Shown: piece by piece, positions 43,983 through 53,664 of the stretch
Position numbering within the stretch: the first letter of the stretch is position 1
Layout of the letters: every line of letters begins with the position of its first letter
Assembly (NCBI RefSeq): GCF_021295345.1
Contig: NZ_JAIMJB010000004.1
Coordinates: 85,242 to 149,241, forward strand
Length of the DNA stretch: 64,000 nucleotides
Direction: 5' to 3'
Source of the DNA: Motilimonas eburnea
GTDB taxonomy: Bacteria > Pseudomonadota > Gammaproteobacteria > Enterobacterales > CBDFNC01
The notes under the pieces: generated by a model
What the model saw: only the letters and a program-made list of their open reading frames with translations
Database searches by the model: none
Told to the model about the DNA's origin: nothing
Translations under genes and position numbers: made by a program

Positions 43983-44411
43983 ATGACAGCGAAAAATGTA
44001 GCCGAATTAACGATTTTTTATGATGCTTTGTGCCCTTTGTGCAAACGAGAAATGAAACACATCAAACAGCGGGATCATCTGAATAAAGTCGCCCTCGTCG
44101 ATATCAACCAGATAGATTTCGAGCAGCGCTACCCCCATATTTGTCGGCAAAAAGCCAATGACATTTTACATGGCCAAACCGCGAGCGGAGAGATTTTATT
44201 AGGGCTGGATGTGACCCATCAAGCTTGGTCGCTGATTGGCTATGGTAAGTGGGTATCGCTGCTGCGCAAACCTTTGATTAAACCGGTCGCCGATAAAGCC
44301 TACCTGCTATTTGCCAAGCACAGGTACAATATCTCACTGCTGTTAACAGGTAAAAAGCGCCTCGAATATCAAGCGTGCAACGATAACACGTGCAGCACCA
44401 AAATCCGCTAG
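43983..44411 (+). CDS. DUF393 (DCC) thiol-disulfide oxidoreductase-like protein
   Basis: 142 residues. The N-terminal TIFYDALCPLCKREM carries the DCC signature YDxxCPxC with CPLC as the redox pair. DUF393 proteins have a thioredoxin-like fold and often accompany flavoproteins or membrane enzymes. Here the gene is followed, 11 bases on, by a short-chain dehydrogenase and then a flavin reductase, so it belongs to a three-gene redox operon. A late CNDNTCSTK adds a second Cys pair. Substrate unknown. Confidence 0.85.
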   Translation: MTAKNVAELTIFYDALCPLCKREMKHIKQRDHLNKVALVDINQIDFEQRYPHICRQKANDILHGQTASGEILLGLDVTHQAWSLIGYGKWVSLLRKPLIKPVADKAYLLFAKHRYNISLLLTGKKRLEYQACNDNTCSTKIR

Positions 44412-44422
44412 AGGCCCGCATC

Positions 44423-45178
44423 ATGTCGACATCCCAAAAAAGTGCCCTCGTCATCGGTGCCAGCAGTGGTATCGCAAGTGCCCTCATTGACCGCTTGCAT
44501 CATGAGCAAGACATTGAGCATATTTTTGCTTTTAGCCGACACCCCTTATCGGCAAGCTCCAATAAGCTGATAGCCCTGCAATGTGATTACAGCGAAACGA
44601 GTATCAGAGATGCCCTTGCCAGTTTAGCCCAGTCACGCCCCCCACTAAAATACGTTTTTATTTGCAATGGCTTACTGCATAACATCCCAGCAGATGAGCA
44701 AACCAATCGTCATCCGTTAACACCTGAAAAACGATTAGAGCAAGTCGATGCGCATCATCTGCATGAGGTGTTCGCCGCCAACGCCATCACCCCTATGCTC
44801 TGGCTAAAGCATTTGCTGGCTTATCTTCCCCCTCACAGCCCAACTCACGTGGTGGTATTTAGTGCCCGGGTGGGCAGTATTAGCGATAACCGTTTAGGTG
44901 GCTGGTACAGTTATCGAGCCTCAAAAGCCGCATTAAATATGCTCGTCAAAACCACCGCCATTGAATATGCAAGGCGCAATAAGCACGCCAAGATTATTAC
45001 CTTTCATCCGGGCACCACAGACACCTCGCTGTCGGCGCCGTTTCAACAAAACCTTGGCAACAAGCCCTTATTTACCCCCGAGTTTGTCGCCAATCAATTA
45101 CTTGAATTACTGCCTTACTACCCTGCCGATGGCCAAGCCAGTTTTATTGATTGGCAAGGCAAACCGATAGCTTGGTAA
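44423..45178 (+). CDS. Short-chain dehydrogenase/reductase
   Basis: About 251 residues. Nucleotide-binding GASSGIASALI (a TGxxxGxG variant), a Cys in YVFICNGLLH where NAG is usual (NG kept), the catalytic Ser region VVVFSARVGS, and YRASK (Tyr and Lys of the YxxxK pair). Start ATG 44423 follows GAGG; a longer in-frame start at 44390 would run inside the DUF393 gene. It is the middle gene of the DUF393-SDR-flavin reductase operon. The substrate is not predictable; NADPH is usual for this subgroup. Confidence 0.85.
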   Translation: MSTSQKSALVIGASSGIASALIDRLHHEQDIEHIFAFSRHPLSASSNKLIALQCDYSETSIRDALASLAQSRPPLKYVFICNGLLHNIPADEQTNRHPLTPEKRLEQVDAHHLHEVFAANAITPMLWLKHLLAYLPPHSPTHVVVFSARVGSISDNRLGGWYSYRASKAALNMLVKTTAIEYARRNKHAKIITFHPGTTDTSLSAPFQQNLGNKPLFTPEFVANQLLELLPYYPADGQASFIDWQGKPIAW

Positions 45179-45205
45179 TCAACCAATAACTGACTAAGGA
45201 AAAAA

Positions 45206-45820
45206 ATGAACATCACCTCAGCGCAACTGGCGCAATTTGATAAACACTACCGCACCCATTTTGTAAACTCATTATCGGGTTATAAGAGCGCAAATTTAAT
45301 TGGTACTGCAGATAGTCAGGGCAACACCAACTTAGCGATTGTCAGCTCAGTGTTTCATCTCGGCGCGCACCCGCCCTTGATAGGCATGATCATGCGCCCC
45401 CACCGTGTCCCCCGTCACACCTTAGAAAATCTGCTCGAAACAGGCTATTACACCATCAATCAAGTCAATGAAAAAATATACCGACAGGCCCACCAAACGT
45501 CCGCTCGCTACGACAAGCAGGTTTCAGAATTTGCCGCAACGGGATTGGATTGCGAGTACCTTGATGACTTTATCGCCCCTTATGTGGCACAAAGTAAATT
45601 AAAAATGGGGATCAAGCTCATCAGCACCCAAACCTTGGCCGTCAATGGCACTGAATTAGTGATAGGTGAAATAGAACAGGTGTATGTCGAGCAGCAAGCC
45701 ATTCAAGCCGATGGCCATATTGACATTACCCGTCTAGAGGCCGTTGCCGTTACGGGCTTAGACAGTTATCACACGGGTCAGCCTTTAACCCGCTTAGCCT
45801 ATGCAAAACCCGACAACTAA
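45206..45820 (+). CDS. Flavin reductase-like (FMN-binding split-barrel) protein
   Basis: 204 residues of the flavin-reductase-like domain: NLIGTADSQGNTNLAIVSSV, HPPLIGMIMRPHRVPRHTLE and TGYYTINQVNEKIYRQAHQT correspond to the FMN-binding split barrel. AAGGA lies about nine bases before the ATG. Last gene of the DUF393-SDR operon, and convergent with radA, the stop codons being two bases apart. Likely reduces flavin or a flavin-like substrate with NAD(P)H. Confidence 0.83.
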   Translation: MNITSAQLAQFDKHYRTHFVNSLSGYKSANLIGTADSQGNTNLAIVSSVFHLGAHPPLIGMIMRPHRVPRHTLENLLETGYYTINQVNEKIYRQAHQTSARYDKQVSEFAATGLDCEYLDDFIAPYVAQSKLKMGIKLISTQTLAVNGTELVIGEIEQVYVEQQAIQADGHIDITRLEAVAVTGLDSYHTGQPLTRLAYAKPDN

Positions 45821-45822
45821 GG

Positions 45823-47187
45823 TTAAAGCACTTCCAATGCTTCACTGAGTTTTTTCACGCCCACCACTTCCATGCCTGCAATGGGCTTTTTAGGCACGTT
45901 GGCGATGGGCACAATCGCGCGTTTAAAACCGTGCTTAGCCGCTTCAATAATGCGCTCTTGCCCACTGGGAACAGGCCGGATCTCACCCGATAACCCCACT
46001 TCACCAAACACCACCAACTCTTGCGGCAATGGCTGATCGCGAAAGCTTGATACTAATGCCACCAACAACGCTAAGTCGGCACTGGTTTCAGCCACTTTTA
46101 CGCCTCCGACCACGTTAACAAACACATCCTGATCGGCCATTTGCAAGCCGCCATGACGATGTAATACCGCCAATAAAATGGCTAACCGGTTTTGTTCGGT
46201 ACCGACGGCTACGCGGCGAGGATTACCCTGCTGTGAATAATCCACCAGCGCTTGAATTTCCACCAATAAAGGACGCGTGCCTTCCCAAATCACCATTACC
46301 ACCGAGCCCGAGGTGTTTTCATCCCCCCGAGATAAAAAGATAGCAGAGGGATTACTGACTTCTCGCATGCCGCGATCTGTCATGGCAAAGACGCCCAATT
46401 CATTGACGGCACCAAAGCGGTTTTTATTCCCACGCAGGGTGCGATAGCGCGAATCAGCATCACCATCAAGCATCACGGAGCAATCAATACAGTGCTCTAA
46501 CACCTTAGGGCCTGCTAATGAACCATCTTTGGTGACATGGCCCACCATAAAAATCGCCACCCCGGTTTGCTTGGCAAAACGCGTGAGATAGGCCGCCGCC
46601 TCACGCACCTGTGACACACTGCCGGGCGAGCTTTGCACATCGGCAACATGCATCACCTGGATTGAGTCGATCACCATGATTTGCGGCTTCACTTGCTCTG
46701 CCAAGTGGCAAATACTCTCCACGCTCGTTTCCGACAACATTTGCAGTTTGTCGTTGGGCAGGCCTAAGCGCTGAGCTCGCATCGCCACTTGTTGTAAGGA
46801 CTCTTCTCCCGTCACATACAAGGCCCCCATGGTTTGAGCTAAATGACACATGGTTTGCAGCAACACGGTACTTTTACCCGCACCGGGATTACCGCCGATT
46901 AAGATGGCACTACCGGGCACAATCCCCCCGCCGAGTACCCTATCTAACTCTTTAAAACCACTGCTAAAACGGGGCAAATCTTCGAGGGAAATATCATTAA
47001 GTAATTGGATTTTGGCTTGCGTAGACCCACTGTATCCTTGGTGACTACTGGAGCGGGCACTTTTGGCCGGCGCTAATCGAATTTCAGAGATGGTGTTCCA
47101 AGCTTTACAGTCATTACACTGGCCCTGCCAACGCGCAAATTCAGATCCACACTCGTTACATACGTAAGCTGTTTTTGCCTTAGCCAT
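45823..47187 (-). CDS. radA: DNA repair protein RadA (Sms)
   Basis: 454 residues. N-terminal zinc finger CNECGSEF...CNDCKAW, RecA-like core with Walker A GGNPGAGKST, the RadA-specific KNRFG motif (RGNKNRFGAVNE), and the C-terminal Lon-like region ending KLSEALEVL. RadA is a hexameric helicase promoting branch migration in recombination. In E. coli radA lies beside serB; here a double-PilZ gene separates them. Confidence 0.96.
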   Translation of the reverse strand: MAKAKTAYVCNECGSEFARWQGQCNDCKAWNTISEIRLAPAKSARSSSHQGYSGSTQAKIQLLNDISLEDLPRFSSGFKELDRVLGGGIVPGSAILIGGNPGAGKSTVLLQTMCHLAQTMGALYVTGEESLQQVAMRAQRLGLPNDKLQMLSETSVESICHLAEQVKPQIMVIDSIQVMHVADVQSSPGSVSQVREAAAYLTRFAKQTGVAIFMVGHVTKDGSLAGPKVLEHCIDCSVMLDGDADSRYRTLRGNKNRFGAVNELGVFAMTDRGMREVSNPSAIFLSRGDENTSGSVVMVIWEGTRPLLVEIQALVDYSQQGNPRRVAVGTEQNRLAILLAVLHRHGGLQMADQDVFVNVVGGVKVAETSADLALLVALVSSFRDQPLPQELVVFGEVGLSGEIRPVPSGQERIIEAAKHGFKRAIVPIANVPKKPIAGMEVVGVKKLSEALEVL

Positions 47188-47350
47188 AAGCGATGATTAC
47201 CTTCTCTGTCATGATTACCTGTGTATCGGCATGAATTTTGTATCATACTACGCAATAATCAAAAAAAGCGACTGCTCTTAATTAAGATTGCGGTTAGAGT
47301 GAGTGGGCGTTGTTCCTATTTTAACTAAGTAAACGATTAATGACCGTTAG

Positions 47351-49690
47351 ATGGATTTAAAACAGTACCAAAGCCAAATTGAGCAGCTATTACCCTTGAT
47401 GCGAGATTCTGACTTTCCAGAGTTGCTCGATCGCATCTTATTCGGCGAAAGCAATAATGTGAAGTTCCTGATCAAGATGGAGCTCAATCGTCTGAGTGCG
47501 CCTTGTCAACGGATCATCGATTTACGGGATAAGTTTGCTTCCGCTGAAGAGTTCATTTTTAACAACAAACGTCATTTTCTCGACAGCGCCGCCCAAAAAG
47601 CGTTTAAAAAATCCCTTAAACGCTTCAACAACGTCTACACCATGGGCGTGTACGAAGACGTCATCAATCTCAAGCGTAACCAGAATAAACCGGATATCGG
47701 CAAGCAAGGCAAAGAGCTATTACAAGCAGAGCACCTCAATTTACAGCGCAGTAATGCCAGAGGTGCTGAACGTATGCACTTTGCCATCCCGGTGCAATTA
47801 TTTAGCCCCGATGGACAAGAGATCCCAGCCACCACTTCTGATATTTCAACCACCGGATTACGCATTAAAATCAGTCAGAAATACCGCCTACAGAGCGGTA
47901 TCGATGTGGGCATTATTTTTACCGGCTTGCAAAAGGAGTTTAGTGGGCCAGAACTGCGTAATGCGGTGCCCTATACCTTGGTCGGCCAAGACAAGGGCGA
48001 TGACATTACTTGGCTTCGCTTGGCCCGAACCCAAGAGCCCATGCGCTTTGACGGTTTTATTGAAGGCTTTATTAAAGGGAATAAACACCGTTATAAAATC
48101 AATACCGAAAACCTACTGCACTCGGTCACCACTAAGGGATATGAGCAGTATTACTTACCTTTAATGAAGGGCTTACCTTTATTCTTTAGCCATGATCACG
48201 AGCCTAAGCTGGAGAGCGTGTTATACAACAGCCAAAATTTACCCATTCTCGAATATTGGCGTGATGAAAATGGCCAAAACTGCTTAACTCAACTGGTGAC
48301 GCCTGAGCGGATCGCCTTGCTGCTAAAGCAACCCAATACAATCAAAGAAACCTTGATCTACAGCTTTATTCACCATACCGAAAGCAAAGCGTTTTTTATC
48401 GCGGCCAGTAAAGAAGAGCTGCAACAAACCGGATTAAAGCCGTTATTTCTATCTTTTGCCTCACGTAAAACAAGTTGGCGAGTTTACAAGCTTCAACTTA
48501 CCGTCGCAGAGCCAAGCATTCTAAAGCGCCAATTTAACGAACATAGCCCTGAGAATGTCTCGCGCATCGCCTTAGAAAAGGCCCTTGAAGTAAGATACGT
48601 CGGACTATTGACCGACGCCACTTTTGACAGCCATAAACCCAGTTACCAGAATCTCAGTTCTGACGTCAAAAGTGCCAACCAACTCACTCGATTTGTCAGT
48701 AAAACCCACTCCAACTTTGAGCAACTGCCCTTTAAATTTGTGCAGCAGCGCCAAGAAAAACGGTATAACTACAACACGCTCGTCACCCTAACCACTACCA
48801 CGGGCAGCTTAGAAGGCACCACTCAAGACTTCTCGCCCAGAGGGCTAAAAATCGCATTAACCCAAGCGGCCCCCGTAAAAAAGGGTGACAAAGTCCTGAT
48901 TGCTTTACCCAAGCTGCAAAAACTCACGAAAACCATGAACCTGTCTCGTATGGTTTACCGAGTGGTAGGGTTTAACCCGGCGCGCACCATCGTTCATTTA
49001 TGTGTGGGTAAACATGCCGAAGCCCACACCGGCACCGAGTTTTTTAACCTATTGATTGAAAGTAACCCCGGAAAGCTCAGTGAAGCCGTAGAAAAGCTAC
49101 CTAAACCGGGGTTAGAGCTCGCACTGCGTCATCTATGCTGCCATCATTTTCTCTCTGCGGTGAATTTTGTTACCCGCCATCACGGTCACTTCGATATCGG
49201 CCGTTTAGCTATCGATCCTCAGCATCATAGCCTTGCGCTGTTATTATCCGGATTTAGTAAGATCCCCGGTCAGTTTAATTTAAGCCCGTTATTTGCAGAC
49301 AAATTAATGGAGCAATTAGTCGGCTCAAGACTAAAAGAATTGCCCGGCAACAAAGCCAATCATCAGGTTGAACTTTATGTTCACCTTGATGAAAAGACGC
49401 AGGCCGTCACCCATGGTTTAGCCGATGATTTTATCGACGACAGCGAACGTAAAGCGTTTATCAATCATGCGCTGCAACATGGCCATTTTTATTCCATTTT
49501 AATGAGCTTAACCCGAGTGGGTAAACCGGACATAGAATCGATTCAAAAAGAGTTGGACTACATCGCTCACTACGCGATTCACAAGGCAAAGCAAGTCGAA
49601 GAGGAGCTATGGTCTGTGTGCGCCTTGGTCGAATTACTCGATACCACCACCGAAACCTTATATCGGTTTGGTCTTCGCGATCCTCACTAA
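47351..49690 (+). CDS. Large protein with two PilZ domains
   Basis: 779 residues. PilZ-like regions at ~140-230 (GAERMHFAIPVQLF ... TTSDISTTGLRI) and ~465-560 (RQEKRYNYNTLVTL ... TQDFSPRGLKI); both keep the (D/N)xSxxG motif, while the RxxxR motif is only partial in the first. The middle is an uncharacterised region with DUF1-type helical and beta segments; the N-terminal ~130 residues are helical. No membrane segment. The neighbourhood between radA and serB is the usual site of such genes in Shewanella. Likely a c-di-GMP-responsive protein of unknown partner. No strong ribosome site is seen before the ATG. Confidence 0.8.
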   Translation: MDLKQYQSQIEQLLPLMRDSDFPELLDRILFGESNNVKFLIKMELNRLSAPCQRIIDLRDKFASAEEFIFNNKRHFLDSAAQKAFKKSLKRFNNVYTMGVYEDVINLKRNQNKPDIGKQGKELLQAEHLNLQRSNARGAERMHFAIPVQLFSPDGQEIPATTSDISTTGLRIKISQKYRLQSGIDVGIIFTGLQKEFSGPELRNAVPYTLVGQDKGDDITWLRLARTQEPMRFDGFIEGFIKGNKHRYKINTENLLHSVTTKGYEQYYLPLMKGLPLFFSHDHEPKLESVLYNSQNLPILEYWRDENGQNCLTQLVTPERIALLLKQPNTIKETLIYSFIHHTESKAFFIAASKEELQQTGLKPLFLSFASRKTSWRVYKLQLTVAEPSILKRQFNEHSPENVSRIALEKALEVRYVGLLTDATFDSHKPSYQNLSSDVKSANQLTRFVSKTHSNFEQLPFKFVQQRQEKRYNYNTLVTLTTTTGSLEGTTQDFSPRGLKIALTQAAPVKKGDKVLIALPKLQKLTKTMNLSRMVYRVVGFNPARTIVHLCVGKHAEAHTGTEFFNLLIESNPGKLSEAVEKLPKPGLELALRHLCCHHFLSAVNFVTRHHGHFDIGRLAIDPQHHSLALLLSGFSKIPGQFNLSPLFADKLMEQLVGSRLKELPGNKANHQVELYVHLDEKTQAVTHGLADDFIDDSERKAFINHALQHGHFYSILMSLTRVGKPDIESIQKELDYIAHYAIHKAKQVEEELWSVCALVELLDTTTETLYRFGLRDPH

Positions 49691-49779
49691 CACACACGGC
49701 GCCGAGTGATTATCACCTGACGCCGTGCGTTTTATTCAAGAGTCCAAGCTCAGAGTCAAGCTCAGAACTAAGACCAGAG

Positions 49780-50823
49780 CTAAGCCCAAGCCGTGTTTTG
49801 GCTAGTCGCTAAAATACATAGCGCCGCTTCAAGGTCGAGTTGGTTTATCGACACTGCCGCTTGCTCTTGCACCACAGGTTTTGCATGGATTGCCACGCCC
49901 ATGGCCGACGCGCCAAGCATGATTAAATCATTCGCACCATCACCTATTGCCACGGTTTGGCTGGCTTCGAGACCATACTGCTCGGTCAACTCAGCGAGTA
50001 AACGCGCTTTTACTTGGGCGTTAACAATTTCGCCAAGTACCTTTCCGGTGAGCTTACCCTCTACTATTTCTAGCGTGTTAGCAAACACTTGGTCGAAACC
50101 TAATTGATCTTTTAGTGCTTGGGCAAAATAGGTAAAACCACCAGACGCGATACAGACTTTCCAACCCGCTTGTTTCAATCCAGCAAGAAGATCCTCTAAC
50201 CCCGGCATTAATGGCATGTCGGCAATCACTTGATTCAAAATGCCTTCATCAGCCCCTTCCAATAAAGCCACGCGGCTGCGTAAGCTTTCGTTGAAGTCCA
50301 ACTTACCATGCATGGCTTGCGCCGTGACCGCAGACACTTGATCACCCACCCCGTACAGACGAGCAATTTCATCGATGCATTCTATTTGGATCGTGGTTGA
50401 GTCCATATCCATTAACACTAAGCCTGGCTTATCTAACGTAGGGATATGCTCAACTAAAGCAAAATCTAACTGCGCATTGCTACAAAATGATTGAACCAAG
50501 CCCTTGGTATCGGCGTCATCGTTACTGAGCGCTAGACGAATGACACTGGTGTTTAACTGGAATCGCGGTGAATAAGCATAAACTTGCTCAACCCCATTTT
50601 GCAGTAGTAAGTTAACCAGCTGAGTGAGTACAGAGCTGGTTAAGTTAGCCCCCATCAGCACTAATTGCTTACTGGCTGCACCAAACTCCCCTTTCACAGC
50701 ATTGATTGCTTGGCTTTGAAATAACAACCCATCAAACGAGCCAACTTGGTCTACCAATAAGGCTTTCCATTGATTTAGGCTCTGTGGCAATTGAGTCACT
50801 TTGACTTCATGTAACTTTTGCAC
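49780..50823 (-). CDS. serB: Phosphoserine phosphatase SerB
   Basis: 347 residues. N-terminal ~120-residue region (ACT-like) followed by the HAD domain: DMDST (motif I, LVLMDMDSTTIQIECIDE), SGGFTYF (motif II Ser), and GDGANDLIML (motif IV Asp pair). It dephosphorylates phosphoserine, the last step of serine synthesis. The E. coli order ytjB-serB-radA is recognisable here, with ahpA/ytjB divergent upstream. Confidence 0.96.
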   Translation of the reverse strand: MQKLHEVKVTQLPQSLNQWKALLVDQVGSFDGLLFQSQAINAVKGEFGAASKQLVLMGANLTSSVLTQLVNLLLQNGVEQVYAYSPRFQLNTSVIRLALSNDDADTKGLVQSFCSNAQLDFALVEHIPTLDKPGLVLMDMDSTTIQIECIDEIARLYGVGDQVSAVTAQAMHGKLDFNESLRSRVALLEGADEGILNQVIADMPLMPGLEDLLAGLKQAGWKVCIASGGFTYFAQALKDQLGFDQVFANTLEIVEGKLTGKVLGEIVNAQVKARLLAELTEQYGLEASQTVAIGDGANDLIMLGASAMGVAIHAKPVVQEQAAVSINQLDLEAALCILATSQNTAWA

Positions 50824-50930
50824 AATACTTCCCTGATTTTATCTTTTAAAAATTGCGCTCAAGATAGCTATTGCGTTTTCGCATTGCAAGCCCAAATCTG
50901 AGTCTATTTGTTAGTCTGGAGACTTGATTC

Positions 50931-51566
50931 ATGACACTCACAGCAAAATCATCCCGGATAGTTATTTGGCGAGCCTTGCAACTTCTTGTTGCTCTGGGAT
51001 TAATTGGCTACCTTGCCTATTTAACGACAAACCTACAATTACTGGCTAACAAAAACCGCATTGAACAAACTCAACGCTATGGCTATACCCTAACCAGTCG
51101 CGCTGCCAATGATGCAGCTCGATATTTACAACAGGATGAACCTGATGAGTTAGCCCGCTTAGTGACACAATTAGCCAAAGACCCATTGGTGCGAGATGTC
51201 ACGATTTATGATGCGTATGGCGTTGTCCAGCATCAGTCGGATGATGCCATGTCCCTTGACTTAATATTAGGGATCACCCCAAAAACGACCTCAGCCGATG
51301 CCCGAGAAATCGCCCAGAACCGTATCCCCTATATTGCAGAGCTGTTTCAAGAAACCACCAAAATTGGCTACTTACGCGTCACCTTAGAGCAAGGTAAGAT
51401 CTTGGCTGAAATGAATCACTTTCAAGCAAAAGCCAATGAACTGCTTAAAACCATGTTATTCGTCGCCCTGTTAATCGGCTTTTTGCTCACCCGTTCTCTG
51501 TCGAAAAAGCGCCAGTGGTGGCAGCAGCTTATGTACAAAGCTAAGTTACAAAATGAGCAAGCATAA
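50931..51566 (+). CDS. AhpA/YtjB family membrane protein (SMP)
   Basis: 211 residues. N-terminal membrane helix (ALQLLVALGLIGYLAYLTT), a ~130-residue domain outside or in the periplasm (LTSRAANDAARYLQ ... RDVTIYDAYGVVQHQS), and a second helix near the C-terminus (LKTMLFVALLIGFLLTR) with a basic end. The match to YtjB (Smp) is from order and this layout, divergent from serB as in E. coli. In Shewanella the family is also called AhpA, an anaerobic hemolysis-type protein in Vibrio. Function is not clear. Confidence 0.82.
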   Translation: MTLTAKSSRIVIWRALQLLVALGLIGYLAYLTTNLQLLANKNRIEQTQRYGYTLTSRAANDAARYLQQDEPDELARLVTQLAKDPLVRDVTIYDAYGVVQHQSDDAMSLDLILGITPKTTSADAREIAQNRIPYIAELFQETTKIGYLRVTLEQGKILAEMNHFQAKANELLKTMLFVALLIGFLLTRSLSKKRQWWQQLMYKAKLQNEQA

Positions 51567-51741
51567 GCCCGCAGCAAGGTAAAATATAAAACGTTAAAGA
51601 CGTAAGTAAACCCGCCGCTAGACGAAGAGGTAGGGGAACAATGAAGCGAGGAGGCACTCTTTTTGAAGTTCTTTTTTAAGCTGGGCGATAGTAGGCCACA
51701 CTAAGCCCAACCTCGAGCTTAGTGGGGGGAAACCAAAACCG

Positions 51742-52278
51742 CTATAGGCCTAAACGTTTCGCCAAAGATTTGTACTGATCGGCGACAGAGCGACCAAATA
51801 AAGGGTCATCTTGGGGATCATGATGCCAGTTTTGCTCTAACTGGCGCCAATCGTCCGCCGTCAGGCTCGCCTTAATGGCCGGCAATATTTCACCTTCTTC
51901 ATAATTCAAATGCGCTTTTTGCAGGCTAACAAATTGATCAAGCTTTTCGATAATGTCATCACGCGACACAATCGCATCTAACAAAATACTGTCGATCATT
52001 TCCTTGAGTTCACTGCTGATCTGTTCAAGGTTATGGTGCTCTTGTGCAAGTCGATTGGCAACACTGTCGTCAACCACACGATATTTTAAATAATACTCGT
52101 AAATACTGTCTTCGAGCGGATGGTGAAACTTACCCGAATATGTCTGTAAATAATTAACAATATCGCGAACCAGACGGTAATCCACCCCTTCCTCTAATTT
52201 GATTCTAGCGAGCTTGTCGGTCAACACATTAAGCAATTTGGCTATATTTTTATGATCGTTATGAATGATACTTAACAC
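51742..52278 (-). CDS. Hemerythrin-domain (HHE) protein
   Basis: 178 residues from a GTG start at 52278 (AAGGA seven bases upstream; the protein then begins (M)LSIIHNDHKNIAKLL, typical of the family). A longer frame from TTG 52326 has no ribosome site. Metal-ligand pattern: HNDHKN, FHHPLEDSIYEY, AQEHHNLE, KAHLNYEEGEI, i.e. the His/Glu spacing of a diiron four-helix bundle, the motif HxxE and HHxxE. Members sense or detoxify NO and O2 or repair iron-sulfur clusters. A 306-bp MITE ends near its promoter, 96 bases upstream of the start. Confidence 0.87.
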   Translation of the reverse strand: MLSIIHNDHKNIAKLLNVLTDKLARIKLEEGVDYRLVRDIVNYLQTYSGKFHHPLEDSIYEYYLKYRVVDDSVANRLAQEHHNLEQISSELKEMIDSILLDAIVSRDDIIEKLDQFVSLQKAHLNYEEGEILPAIKASLTADDWRQLEQNWHHDPQDDPLFGRSVADQYKSLAKRLGL

Positions 52279-52373
52279 GGCTGCTTCCTTATCCTTGTCT
52301 TTAAGTCCACACTCTACCAAGGCCAAAAGTGAAATAAATTGATATAGAGCATTACAACTCTCTGTTACCTAAT

Positions 52374-52679
52374 AGGGCCTGTTGATCTTTCGTGCTGGTT
52401 TTTGCAGCGATTTGTTGGGTATTTATACCAAACAATCGTTGTGGGCAGCATCTTTGTGGCATAGTTACCTACGCGAAAAGGCGCTAACGCAGTAGAAATG
52501 ACCAACAAACGCTGTCCTACGGATTCGGCTAAAGCCCTTCGGGCGTAAGCATTCTGTTCATCGTTGAGCAGTATTTACTTAGATTGCTAAGCTACATACT
52601 GCTCGCCTTGCCCAAAACGCTTTTAGACAGGGTGTCTCCCACTCGAACAAAAATCAACCATCAAAGATCAACAGGCCCT
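52374..52679. mobile_element. MITE-like element, 306 bp, 17-bp perfect terminal inverted repeats
   Basis: Both ends read AGGGCCTGTTGATCTTT inward. The element is flanked by AAT (52371-52373 and 52680-52682), a 3-bp target duplication, and contains no gene. Inside is a strong inverted repeat GAGCAGTAT ... ATACTGCTC with a nested CTTAG / CTAAG. Non-autonomous; a 3-bp ANT-type duplication would fit some IS5-group transposases, but the family is not proven. It sits in the shared upstream region between ung (stop 52751) and the hemerythrin gene. Confidence 0.88.
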
Positions 52680-52750
52680 AATTACAATTAACCTTTTGAT
52701 ATTAGTTGCCAAACCTGTATTAGCCAAGGTGCTAGTTCGCACTTTTCGGG

Positions 52751-53425
52751 TCAAGTCTGAGGTTGCCAATCAATGGGGTCTTTGCCTAAGCTGGCCAGAA
52801 TTTGATTGGTTTTAGAAAAATGCTTACAGCCAAAAAATCCACGATGAGCCGATAAAGGCGACGGGTGTGGCGCAGTTAAAACATGGTGACGCTGGGTATC
52901 CACTATGGCGCCCTTTTTTTGCGCATGGGCACCCCAAAGTAGAAAAACAACACCATCACAATGCTGATTAACCTGCTCTATCACTTTATCAGTAAAGGTT
53001 TCCCAACCGCATTTGGCGTGGCTATGAGCTTTACCCGCTTCCACCGTCAACACAGTATTGAGCAACAGCACCCCTTGTTCGGCCCAGCTTTGTAAAAAGC
53101 CATGCTCAGGAATAACAAAACCTGGGATATCCGTTTGTAGCTCTTTGTAAATGTTGACCAAGGAAGGCGGCGTTTTAACACCTGGGCGAACAGAAAAACA
53201 TAACCCATGAGCTTGATTGGGACCATGATAAGGGTCTTGCCCCAAGATCACGACTTTCACATCGGCCAGTTCGGTCAGCTTAAAGGCATTAAACACCTCA
53301 TTTTGTGGCGGATAAATCACTTTACCCTGAGCTCGCTCACCCATTACAAAAGCAAGGATTTGTTGAAAGTAATCCTGTTGCTTTTCTACACCTATCACAT
53401 CAGTCCAAGTTCTAGCTTCTGTCAT
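52751..53425 (-). CDS. ung: Uracil-DNA glycosylase Ung
   Basis: 224 residues. Family motifs [21 protein letters not shown] (water-activating Asp) and [13 protein letters not shown] (leucine loop, His) are intact, as is [10 protein letters not shown]. It excises uracil from DNA. ATG 53425 (MTEARTW) follows GAGGGCAAG. An in-frame start at 53449 would add 8 residues without a ribosome site. Divergent from grcA, the E. coli neighbour as well. Confidence 0.96.
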   Translation of the reverse strand: MTEARTWTDVIGVEKQQDYFQQILAFVMGERAQGKVIYPPQNEVFNAFKLTELADVKVVILGQDPYHGPNQAHGLCFSVRPGVKTPPSLVNIYKELQTDIPGFVIPEHGFLQSWAEQGVLLLNTVLTVEAGKAHSHAKCGWETFTDKVIEQVNQHCDGVVFLLWGAHAQKKGAIVDTQRHHVLTAPHPSPLSAHRGFFGCKHFSKTNQILASLGKDPIDWQPQT

Positions 53426-53612
53426 CTTGCCCTCAACCTCATCTACCACACGCTAATTAAGCGAGTTAATTAGGTTTTCATTCTAAGAGCATAAACAGCC
53501 GAATGAAAGCATAGTCACAAATGTAATAAAATTACGAAACTTAATTACAATAAAGCACCCGATAACCATTTCTGCAGCGCGGACTTAAAAAAGGGGTAAA
53601 ATCAAAATTTCA

Positions 53613-53626
53613 TTGATTTAGATCAA
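53613..53626 (+). promoter_or_regulatory. FNR/EtrA box, distal, upstream of grcA
   Basis: TTGATTTAGATCAA matches the FNR consensus TTGATnnnnATCAA at all ten fixed positions. It is centred 52 bases upstream of the proximal box. E. coli grcA (yfiD) also has two FNR sites about 53 bases apart. Confidence 0.85.
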
Positions 53627-53643
53627 GTAATTAATGAGATAAA

Positions 53644-53659
53644 TACCCCTTTAGGGGTA
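53644..53659 (+). promoter_or_regulatory. Perfect palindrome between the two FNR boxes of grcA
   Basis: TACCCCTTTAGGGGTA, a 6-bp inverted repeat with a TTTA spacer. It lies between the two FNR boxes and is distinct from them. It may be a further operator. Confidence 0.45.
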
Positions 53660-53664
53660 GCAAA

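Noticed and set aside
51641..51679. 12-codon frame encoding MKRGGTLFEVLF with an AGGGGAA site upstream, looking like a prepilin start
   Set aside because: It stops after 12 codons; no pilin body follows in any frame. Probably chance.
51699..51724. Inverted repeat CACTAAGC / GCTTAGTG between convergent ahpA/ytjB-type and hemerythrin genes
   Set aside because: No T run on either side, so not called a terminator.
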